Source: Macrostomum hystrix
Taxonomy: Eukaryota; Platyhelminthes; Macrostomidae
DNA: 64,000 bases
Direction of reading: 5' to 3'
NCBI GenBank assembly: GCA_950097015.1
Contig: CATNEN010000031.1
Location: forward strand, 1,240,001-1,304,000
A model generated the notes under the pieces. That model was not told the origin of the DNA, ran no database searches, and was given only the letters and a program-made list of their open reading frames with translations. A program made the position numbers and the translations under genes. Positions 21,601 to 33,600 of the stretch are shown in pieces (the stretch's first letter is position 1; each line of letters opens with the position of its first letter).

Positions 21601-24600
21601 AAAGCCAGCCTCACTTCTGAACGACTTGATCAAATCGCAAGGTGCTTGATGCACAAGTATTGAGCAATATAATAAAAAAATATACTCGTATATCGAGGAT
21701 TTGTTATAGCCTAAGATACTCGTAGAACTGAAATACTTAAATACGACTGAAACATTGGTACCTAGAGCAGCGATAGTCAGCTCTGCTAAGCTCTCTTGTG
21801 GTTCCTCTATCTTCTGTAGGTGAGATTTCGGCTGCCTCAGCTACTGCTGCAGCTTCCTCGACTGCATCAAGCTTGGTGTCGGTTATTCCAGAAGCGCCAC
21901 TGCCGTCACCGCCGCCGCTTCGGACGAAAAGCTCAGGATCTAAGAGGTAGAGATCCTCGGAGCTAATGTCCGTGATGTAGTGCAGCGCCTCCTGCGACTT
22001 ATCGATTCGAAAGAAACGTTCAGCTGTTGTGGCTGCGGAGTGAGGTTGGTGGCGAGTGAGGTGGGTGTGGAGTGAGGTGGGTGTGGAGTGAGGTGGGTGT
22101 GGAGTGAGGCGGGTGTGGAGTGAGGTGGGTGTGGAGTGAGGTGGGTGTGGAGTGAGGCGGGTGTGGAGTGAGGTGGGTGTGGAGTGAGGTTGGCGGGGAG
22201 TGAGGTAGGCGGTGTGGGGTGAGATGGGTGAAAAATAAGGCGGCTGAAGGGTGGGGTGGGAGTTGAGTCGTAAATGAAGTGTTCAAACTCTGGATGTTAG
22301 GTGAACAGTGCTGTGATATATTTTTCAAAAACATATTTTGGGCAAAATACTTTTATTAACGCACAAGCAGGTCAACACTCCAGCTCACTCACAATCCAGG
22401 TAGACCCATCCAGGTGATAAGCGGTAGCTGCCGCATTTCGTTATTATTCTGGTGTCCTGCAAGCGGTAAAATAGCTATTGCAATTCAAATACCCTGTTAT
22501 GCATTAAGTAGTCGATCATCAGACTACTCACCGCCGCCAGTCGGTCGATATGAGAGCGAACAGTATCCAGATTCGAGTCAACTTCCACCAGGATTAGGCC
22601 CAGTGGATAAGCTGCAATAATGATATATAATTATATTTTAGCCCTCCAGAGGTCATTAGTTCGAATCTGTTTTCACTCACTAGTCTATTTTCTAGCCTCG
22701 GGTCAGGATCCCCGAACTCATATTATAGAGATTTTATTTTGTAACCTGAGCCTGGCAATTTGGCTGGGATTCTATTCTTGAGAACACATTCTAAATATAG
22801 CACGTTTTCCTCAGCTAACCTACAAAACAGGCCCGCTAACCTGAGGCCGAAGTGCTAGCTGTCCGCTACGGTCACCAAAAACTCTTCAGTAGGGAAGAAA
22901 TTCTCCCATTCGTGAAGATAGAGAGAAAGCGAAATTCTAGGAAAGTGTCCTTAGGTCCGCAAACCCGCACTGACAAAGCCCCACCCACCCTGCCTTAATG
23001 GAATTCTTGCTGGGAGAGACTCAGGCATGAACGGCTGGGTGAGCTCTGGGCAAAATGGGGAGGAAAATTCGAGACTGGGGAGACCCACCCTGAGACTGCT
23101 GCTGCTGATGCTAATACCGCTGAGATGCCCTCTAGGAAATTGATCTCCACAAAGATTTCTCGAGTGATTCACCTCACTCTGTCTGCCCGCCCGACTCAAT
23201 CTTGCTCCAGTCTCTCCTCTGCTGTGATTCCTACACACCGTCGAAGCACTTGATTAATTGCTTAATTGATTTCTTCTAGTTTGAAAAAGCAGCTGAACTT
23301 GCTATCTTACTGGCAATCGTAGCTAAGGGATTATAACTTTACCACTGAAAGAGATTCCCTTCGTTTGACTGACAGCTTAAATAAGTTTCTCCCGATAGCC
23401 TAGTTATCCCTTCGTTTGATTGCTATACCCTTGTAATCCCATTCAGCTCGAACTCACACGCTAGCCTCAGCCGGTCCTTGTCGTACTGCATGCTCTCGTA
23501 GTCTGAGATGGCCACAATTGACACCTGCATCCGCAGGCGCTCCATGATTAAGGGCTGGCCTGGGCTGGCCGCGTTGAAGCCGTAGTCGCTGTCGCTGAAA
23601 CCACAGATTAAAAGTCAGGTGGTGTTTGAATTAGCAACCTGTTAGACACAGAATCCGACCTTTTATATACAGTATCCGACCTGTTAGACACAGTATCCAA
23701 CCTGTTAGACACAGTATCCAACCTGTTAGACACAGTATCCAACCTGTTAGATACAGTATCCAACCTGTTAGATACAGTATCCGACCTGTTAGACACAGTA
23801 TCCGACCTGTTAGATACAGTATCCGACCTGTTAGACACAGTATCCAATCTGTTAGACACAGTATCCAACCTGTTAGACACAGTATCCGACCTGTTAGATA
23901 CAGTATCCGACCTGTTAGACACAGTATCCAATCTGTTAGACACAGTATCCAACCTGTTAGACATAGTATCCAATCTGTTAGACACAGTATCCAATCTGTT
24001 AGACACAGTATCCAATCTGTTAGACACAGTATCCAACCTGTTAGATACGAAATCTAACCTGTTAGACACAGTATCCAATCTGTTAGACACAGTATCCAAC
24101 CTGTTAGATACGAAATCTAACCTGTTAGACACAGTATCCAATCTGTTAGACACAGTATCCAACCTGTTAGATACGAAATCTAACCTGTTAGACACAGTAT
24201 CCAATCTGTTAGACACAGTATCCAATCTGTTAGACACAGTATCCAATCTGTTAGACACAGTATCCAATCTGTTAGACACAGTATCCAATCTGTTAGACAC
24301 AGTATCCAATCTGTTAGACACAGTATCCGACCTGTTAGACACAGTATCCAATCTGTTAGACACAGTATCCAATCTGTTAGACACAGTATCCAACCTGTTA
24401 GATACGAAATCTAACCTGTTAGATACAGTATCCAATCTGTTAGACACAGTATCCAATCTGTTAGACACAGTATCCAATCTGTTAGACACAGTATCCAATC
24501 TGTTAGACACAGTATCCAATCTGTTAGACACAGTATCCAATCTGTTAGACACAGTATCCAACCTGTTAGATACGAAATCTAACCTGTTAGACACAGTATC

Positions 24601-27600
24601 CAATCTGTTAGACACAGTATCCAATCTGTTAGACACAGTATCCAATCTGTTAGACACAGTATCCAATCTGTTAGACACAGTATCCGACCTGTTAGACACA
24701 GTATCCAATCTGTTAGACACAGTATCCAATCTGTTAGACACAGTATCCAACCTGTTAGATACGAAATCTAACCTGTTAGATACAGTATCCAATCTGTTAG
24801 ACACAGTATCCAACCTGTTAGATACGAAATCTAACCTGTTAGACACAGTATCCAATCTGTTAGACACAGTATCCAATCTGTTAGACACAGTATCCAATCT
24901 GTTAGACACAGTATCCAATCTGTTAGACACAGTATCCGACCTGTTAGACACAGTATCCAATCTGTTAGACACAGTATCCAATCTGTTAGACACAGTATCC
25001 AACCTGTTAGATACGAAATCTAACCTGTTAGACATCCTATCCGGCCTTTCTATCCGAAACAATTATTTTGATTTAGCTGAGCAACTAGTGCGGAAAGTAG
25101 ATTAGGAAAATAAAGGTGAATAGCAGTGATTTCAATTTTTCTTAGCACCTGTAGCAATAAGCTTAGCGAAAGCAAGGAAAGCAAGGAAAGCAAGGTTTTT
25201 AATCAACTTTTTCAGGCACGTTAACCTAGACAGAAAACAATAGAATGGATTCAATAGACGAGACCCAGTCTCCAGGTCAACGGAAATAATGCAAGTACTA
25301 ATTATTTCACACAAAAATATATTCACGATTCCGGTTAGCAACTCATGAGGCCATGCGGGCCGGTGGAGCGACTTACATCGACATGCTGAAATATTCAGGA
25401 AAGTAGAAAAGGGCAATTAAAAAAGCAACGAAAAAGCCAAATTCTCCGGTTTAAAATCAAGGTAGGTGATCTCTGTGCTCACTCGGCAATCAGCGGGATG
25501 CTATTCCTGCGCTTCGGTTTCTGAATCATGCTGGCCTGATTGTGCAGCCGGATGTCAATCACGGACGGCTGCAGCCGCCACGGCTCACCGTCAATCTGCG
25601 GCGGCAGACGGGGTGTCACTGTGCCTGAATCAATCATCCTCAGGGGCTGAATCAATCATCCTCAGGGCCTGAATCAATCATCCTCAGGGCCTGAATCAAT
25701 CATCCTCGGGGCCCGAATCAATCATCCTCAGGGCCTGAATCAATCATCCTCAGGGCCTGAATCAATCATCCTCAGGGCCTGAATCAATCATCCTCGGGGC
25801 CCGAATCAATCATCCTCTGGGCCTGAATCAATCATCCTCAGGGCCTGAATAAATCATCCTCAGGGCCTGAATCAATCATCCTCAGGGCCTGAATCAATCA
25901 TCCTCAGGGCCTGAATCAATCATCCTCAGGGCCTGAATCAATCATCCTCAGGGCCTAAATCAATCATCCTCAGGGCCTGAATCACTCATCCTCTCAGGGC
26001 CTAAATCAATCATCCTCAGGGCCTGAATCAATCATCCTCAGGGCCTAAATCAATTATCCTCAGGGCCTGAATCACTCATCCTCTCAGGGCCTGAATCAAT
26101 CATCCTCAGGGCCTGAATAAATCATCCTCAGGTCATGAATCAATCATTCTCAGGTGATTAATCAATCATTCTCAGGTCATGAATCAATCATTCTCAGGTC
26201 ATGAATCAATCATTCTTAGTGCCTGAAAAAATCATCCTCAGGGCCTGAATAAATCATCCTCATTGACAGAACCAATCATCCTCACCTCATTGCCTGAATC
26301 AATCGATCTCAGGTAGTTAATCAATCATCCCCAGGCCATGAATTAGACATCCTCAGGGCCTGAAAACCGCGAATAACTGAATCAACCCCAATAGCTGAGT
26401 AAGCCGCGGCAGCTTATTAATAGCAACTGCACTCTTATAATCCCGCTGAACCTAAACAACATCTGAGAACCTGAATAATACTCAGCATCAGTTATACATC
26501 ATACAAAGATGATCCCTGAATAAAAAATCTACCACAAGCCGACTAGCAAAAATAATCCCCATCAGGCGCACCTGGATGGGGATGACTCTGCTGGTTCGAA
26601 TGACGGCATGCTTGCACTGGCAGATCCGGTGTCCATGCCAGCCCATCTGGACTGTGGCCTGCGGGTGAGGGCGACATTCCGCTGCTCTATAATATTTGGG
26701 CATATAATCGCTCAGGTCAATATTGACGCGAAATGGGAGACAAATTGATCTCTTGAAATCAAATACGAATGCTGGCAAAGTGACCAGAAAGCAGCAAATA
26801 ATGATCAAATCGCTTGGACCCCCTCCGGGACTCGGAACTCGACGGCAAAAAAGTGCATTTGGATTCTCTCTAGAATGCTACTCGTCCAGTGGGATTTTTT
26901 TCCTCGCTGACTCGACTCCCGTGACTCAACGGCTGATTGCCTTTTATCCCCAATCCCCATGCAGAATATTATCCTCATATCTCATCAGGACAGTCCTTCC
27001 AGTTCGTTTAATCAGAAATTTAATTCTATAAAAAGTCTTAGAGTTGCTGACTAGGTGGCTGGAACTGAACCCGATCACTTCGACGTAGCCGTCATCGGGT
27101 CGCTGGGGCTCGAACCCCTGACTACCGGTCGGATTGCCCCAGGGTGTGGCGCCGGCGCTGTACTTCGGAATGTTGAGAAACAGAATGGAGGTCACGCGTA
27201 GCTCGCGAATTCGGTCAGTCAGGTCCACTCCGTCGCACTGTTGAAATCGTTAGAGTTAATGTTTGGTGAAAGACGGCTTCAAGGAGTGCTCTAGTGTTAG
27301 ACATGAGTACTCTAGTGTTAGACATGAGTGCTCTAGTGTTAGACATGAGTGCTCTAGTGTTAGACATGAGTGTTCTAGTGTTAGACATGAGTACTCTAGT
27401 GTTAGAAATGAGTACTCTAGTGTTAGACAGGAGTGCTCTAGTGTTAGACAGGAGTACTCTAGTGTTAGACATGAGTACTCTAGTGTTAGACGGGAGTGTT
27501 CAAGTGTTAGACAGGAGTGTTCTAGTGTTAGACAGGAGTACTCTAGTGTTAGACAGGAGTACTCTAGTGTTAGACAGGAGTACTCTAGTGTTAGACAGGA

Positions 27601-30600
27601 GTACTCTAGTGTTAGACAGGAGTACTCTAGTGTTAGACATGAGTACTCTAGTGTTAGACAGGAGTACTCTAGTGTTAGACAGGAGTGCTCTAGTTTTAGA
27701 CGGGAGTGTTCAAGTGTTAGACAGGAGTGTTCTAGTGTTAGACAGGAGTACTCTAGTGTTAGACAGGAGTACTCTAGTGTTAGACAGGAGTACTCTAGTG
27801 TTAGACAGGAGTACTCTAGTGTTAGACAGGAGTACTCTAGTGTTAGACATGAGTGCTCTAGTGTTAGACAGGAGTACTCTAGTGTTAGACAGGAGTACTC
27901 TAGTGTTAGACATGAGTACTCTAGTGTTAGACAGGAGTGCTCTAGTGTTAGACAGGAGTGTTCTAGTTTTAGACGGGAGTGTTCAAGTGTTAGACAGGAG
28001 TGTTCAAGTGTTAGACAGGAGTGTTCTAGTGTTAGACATGAGTGTTCTAGTGTTAGACAGGAGTACTCTAGTGTTAGACATGAGTGCTCTAGTGTTAGAC
28101 AGGAGTACTCTAGTGTTAGACATGAGTGCTCTAGTGTTAGACAGGAGTACTCTAGTGTTAGACATGAGTGTTCTAGTGTTAGACAGGAGTACTCTAGTGT
28201 TAGACATGAGTACTCTAGTGTTAGACATGAGTGCTCTAGTGTTAGACATGAGTGTTCTAGTGTTAGACAGGAGTGTTCTAGTGTTAGACATGAGTGCTCT
28301 TGTGTTAGACATGAGTGTTCTAGTGTTAGACATGAGTGCTCTAGTGTTAGACATGAGTGTTCAAGTGTTAGACATGAGTGTTCAAGTGTTAGACATGAGT
28401 GTTCAAGTGTTAGACATGAGTGTTCTAGTGTTAGACATGAGTGTTCTAGTGTTAGACAGGAGTGTTCTAGTGTTAGACATGAGTGCTCTAGTGTTAGACA
28501 TAAGTGTTCTAGTGTTAGACAGGAGTGTTCTAGTGTTAGACATGAGTGCTCTAGTGTTAGACAGGAGTGCTCTAGTGTTAGACATGAGTACTCTAGTGTT
28601 ATACATGAGTACTCTAGTGTTAGACAGGAGTGCTCTAGTGTTAGACAGGAGTGCTCTAGTGTTAGACATGAGTACTCTAGTGTTAGACATGAGTACTCTA
28701 GTGTTAGACAGGAGTGCTCTAGTGTTAGACATGAGTACTCTAGTGTTAGACAGGAGTGCTCTAGTGTTAGACATGAGTACTCTAGTGTTAGACAGGAGTA
28801 CTCTAGTGTTAGACATGAGTACTCTAGTGTTAGACAGGAGTGCTCTAGTGTTAGACATGAGTGCTCTAGTGTTAGACAGGAGTACTCTAGTGTTAGACAT
28901 GAGTGCTCTAGTGTTAGACATGAGTGCTCTAGTGTTAGACAGGAGTGCTCTAGTGTTAGACAGGAGTGCTCTAGTGTTAGACAGGAGTACTCTAGTGTTA
29001 GACATGAGTACTCTAGTGTTAGACATGAGTGCTCTAGTGTTAGACATGAGTGCTCTAGTGTTAGACATGAGTGTTCTAGTGTTAGACATGAGTACTCTAG
29101 TGTTAGACATGAGTACTCTAGTGTTAGACAGGAGTGCTCTAGTGTTAGACAGGAGTGTTCTAGTTTTAGACGGGAGTGTTCAAGTGTTAGACAGGAGTGT
29201 TCAAGTGTTAGACAGGAGTGTTCTAGTGTTAGACATGAGTACTCTAGTGTTAGACAGGAGTTCTCTAGTGTTAGACAAGAGTGTTCAAGTGTTAGACAAG
29301 AGTGTTCAAGTGTTAGATAGGAGTGTTCTAGTGTGTGCTCACCTCGAGCAGCACAACTTGGCTGAGTTCTCTCCATGGCCGTCTGATAATTGATCTCGAA
29401 CCCTCCTGTAACGATTGGAAACGATCAGGCATGTCTATTGGTGATTTTTACAAAATCACTTTTTCCCACTGCATCTGGCTGACTACTGTACTAAAAGTAC
29501 TTTTTAGTCTCTGCATCTGCAAACCTGTCAATCTTTTGAATTATGAGCTAAAAATGAGCAATAGCAACACTTTGATTGGGATGTGATAATGAATATTTTA
29601 ACAGTCTGGCCCCAGCTTAGTTGCTAGTTACACTTCATTTTATCCATTAGTCATTGATGAGCCAGCTTGCCAGGTAATTGGCTAATTGGTTAATTAGAAG
29701 CCATTGCACGATCCCCCAGAGGATGTGACGACTAAATATCAGCTCAAAAAACTAGAACAGGGCCTGTCTATAAGAAATCTTTTTTGTTGTTTACAAACTA
29801 TTTAAGAAAACGAAATTTGGTCTCACCCCGGCGTAGAACATGATGTTTCTCAGGCGACTGTTAAATCTCTCAGGGTTGGCTTCTGAAATAGGGAGGGGGT
29901 TGTTCAGCGCGATTTCAAGAATGATTGACAGGTGGGTAGATATGCTGACAGTTTGGAATCTGTAGGTACTGAAGTAGATAACGCGGTTGAGTTAATGGAC
30001 AGCCCGATTAATAGTTAATAGTTGGTGAATTCTAAGGCAGAAAAATGATTGGCATTACACGTAGATAGGTAGATTGGAAAGTAGGTAGACAGGATGGTAG
30101 GTAGGTAGGACAGTGGGTGGATGGGGTGGCTGGTAGGTAGGTAGGACAGTGGGTGGATGGGGTGGCTGGTAGGTAGGTAGGACAGTGGGTGGATGGGGTG
30201 GCAGGTAGGTAGGTAGGACAGTGGGTGGATGGGGTGGCTGGTAGGTAGGTAGGACAGTGGGTGGATGGGGTGGCAGGTAGGTAGGTAGCCAACCTCTCGA
30301 CTCGTGGAACTCCAGGGCGACAGCAGCGTCGGCGCCAAGGCTGAAGTAGTTGTTGAACACGCTGACGTGCGGCTTGTCTGTAGTCGACCTGCCACCACCG
30401 ACGCCGCTGTTCGATGCCTCGCCGCTGGCGTCTGGAATCGGAGCTTCCGCCGGACAGTCGGGATTCGGCCCGATGTCCACTCGCCACCTGAGTTATTATT
30501 TTTGGTTGCTCTATTAAAAATTATTGCTTGAAACTTCTTGAATAAAAAGAATTGATACGTTTTTGTGAACTTTGTGAAACATTTTCCACCCTGACCCTGA

Positions 30601-33600
30601 AGGTCTGTCCTCCCAAACCCTGAAGGCCTGTCCACCCAAACCCTGAAGGCCTGTCCACCCAAACCCTGAAGGCCTGTCCACCCTAACCCTGAAGGCCTGT
30701 CCACCCAAACCCTGAAGGCCTGTCCACCCTAACCCTGAAGGCCTGTCCACCCTAACCCTGAAGGCCTGTCCACCCTAACCCTGAAGGCCTGTCCACCCTA
30801 ACCCTGAAGGCCTGTCCACCCAAACCCTGAAGGCCTGTCCACCCAAACCCTGAAGGCCTGTCCACCCTAACTCTGAAGGCCTGTCCACCTCAACACTGAA
30901 GGCCTGTCCACCCTAACCCTGAAGGCCTGTCCACCCTAACCCTGAAGGCCTGTCCACCCAAACCCTGAAGGCCTGTCCACCCAAACCCTGAAGGCCTGTC
31001 CACCCTAACTCTGAAGGCCTGTCCACCTCAACACTGAAGGCCTGTCCACCCAAACCCTGAAGGCCTGTCCACCCTAACTCTGAAGGCCTGTCCACCTCAA
31101 CACTGAAGGCCGGTCCACCTCAACACTGAAGGCCTGTCCACCTCAACACTGAAGGCCTGTCCACCCAAACCCTGAAGGCCTGTCCACCCTAACTCTGAAG
31201 GCCTGTCCACCTCAACACTGAAGGCCGGTCCACCCAAACCCTGAAGGCCTGTCCACCCTAACTCTGAAGGCCTGTCCACCCTAACCCTGAAGGCCTGTCC
31301 ACCTCAACACTGAAGGCCTGTCCACCCAAACCCTGAAGGCCTGTCCACCCTAACCCTGAAGGCCTGTCCACCCTAACTCTGAAGGCCTGTCCACCTCAAC
31401 ACTGAAGGCCGGTCCACCCAAACCCTGAAGGCCTGTCCACCCTAACCCTGAAGGCCTGTCCACCCTAACACTGAAGGCCTGTCCACCCTAACTCTGAAGG
31501 CCTGTCCACCTCAACACTGAAGGCCTGTCCACCCTAACTCTGAAGGCCGGTCCACCCTAACCCTGAAGGCCTGTCCACCCTAACCCTGAAGGCCTGTCCA
31601 CCCTAACCCTGAAGGCCTGTCCACCCTAACTCTGAAGGCCTGTCCACCTCAACACTGAAGGCCTGTCCACCCTAACTCTGAAGGCCGGTCCACCCTAACC
31701 CTGAAGGCCTGTCCACCCTAACCCTGAAGGCCTGTCCACCCTAACCCTGAAGGCCTGTCCACCCTAACCCTGAAGGCCTGTCTACCCTAACTCTGAAGGC
31801 CTGTCCACCTCAACACTGAAGGCCGGTCTACCATAACCCTGAAGGCCTGTCCACCCTAACTCTGAAGGCCTGTCCACCTCAACACTGAAGGCCGGTCTAC
31901 CATAACCCTGAAGGCCTGTCCACCCTAACTCTGAAGGCCTGTCCACCTCAACACTGAAGGCCGGTCTACCATAACCCTGAAGGCCTTTTAGGTCTCTCAC
32001 GAGCAGGCGGAGATGTCTCGCATATTCCAAAGATTGCAGTGCAAAGAAATACCCTAAGCTCCTTCTTGACGTGCATATAAAAGCGTCACATTTCCCGTCT
32101 CAATAAATCCCCTCATGGAGGCCGCCTCCAATTAATCACCGAATAGATCGATTCTTTAGAACCGGAAATAACCGGTTCTACCTTTCCACCCGCAAGCTGA
32201 AGACCAATATATCAATATATCATAAATAATCTTTCGTCATAAATCACAATGCTGAGACTAATTTCGGCTTTGAGCTAACTCATCAAAGAACTTTTCGTGT
32301 GCAATATTTTGTGAATAATTGTCTTGCCGATTTATTTGGAGTGACAGACAGTCGAGATTCAGAGTGACCGTCAGTAGGAGAGTGGCCGTCATACATGCGG
32401 GAAAGTGACAGTCGTGAAGGCAGGAGAGTGACAGTCATTCTGTAAGGAGAGTGACAGCGTGAAGGCAGGAGAGTGACAGTCATGCAAGCAGGAGAGTGAC
32501 AGTCGTACGGGCAGGAGAGTGACAGTCGTGCGGGCAGGAGAGTGACAGTAATGCAGGCAGGAGAGTGACAGACATGCAGGTAGGAGAGTGACAGTCATGC
32601 AGGCAGGAGAGTGACAGACATGCAGGTAGGAGAGTGACAGTAATGCAGGCAGGAGAGTGACATACATGCAGGTAGGAGAGTGACAGTCATTCAGGCAGGA
32701 GAGTGACAGTCATGCAGGCAGGAGAGTGACAGTCATGCAGGCAGGAGAGTGACAGTCATGCAGGCAGGAGAGTGACAATCAAGCAGGCAGGAGAGTGACA
32801 GTCATGCGGGTAGTGTTAGCAGTCTCACCGGTCCAGCAGAACAACTCGGCCCTCCTCCACGCAGCAGAGAATCTTTGACAGGGGCTCGTCCGTGTAGCCT
32901 GGGCCCCAGTTGAGTGTCCTGGCCAGGTCATTGCCAGTGCCTAGCGGCAGGATGGCCACTGGCGGGCTGGGGCAGATGCCCAGCCTATCTATGGTAGAAA
33001 GCACCCAGCCGGCCGTGCCGTCGCCGCCGCAGACGAGGATGCGCAGTCCGGTGACGCGGCGGAACAGATCCAGCGCGAAAGCCGGCTCGTGCTGCGTAAG
33101 GTCGAACACCTGGCGCGGATTCAACAGCCAGAGAAATTTGTGCATCAGCTTGGCGCCCTGGTTGCCACCCGAGCGCGGATTGATGAACACCAGTACCGGG
33201 CGCACGTGGGTCGGCGACGCCGCCGGCTTAATAACGAACGGCGACTGAGCCGACGGCGACGATGGCTGGGCCGATGGCTGGCCTGAGGATTGGCGAGGGA
33301 ATCTGTTTATAGCACTCTAATCCATCAACCTTTCGTTTTACAAAACTATATTTTTACAACCCTTCATTTCTACAACCCTTCATTTCTACAACCCTTCATT
33401 TCTACAACCCTTCATTTCTAAAACCCTTCATTTCTACAACCCTTCATTTCTAAAACCCTTCATTTCTACAACCCTTCATTTCTAAAACCCTTCATTATTG
33501 CAACCCTTCATTATTATAACCCTTCATTTCTACAACCCTTCATTTCTACAACCCTTCATTTCTACAACCCTTCATTTCTACAACCCTTCATTACTTTGAG

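Noticed and set aside
22625-22690. tRNA gene (GTTCGAATC B-box-like motif)
   Set aside because: No matching A box and no cloverleaf could be drawn.
23608-25062. 484-codon repetitive open frame
   Set aside because: Seven-codon unit of a 21-bp intronic minisatellite.
27256-29393. 700-codon open frames on both strands
   Set aside because: A 21-bp period without stop codons keeps frames open; the segment is a DGK intron with confirmed flanking exons.
30590-31990. Interstitial telomere (CCCTAACCC appears in many units)
   Set aside because: The period is 23 bp with a GAAGGCCTGTCCA portion; there are no runs of pure CCCTAA hexamers.
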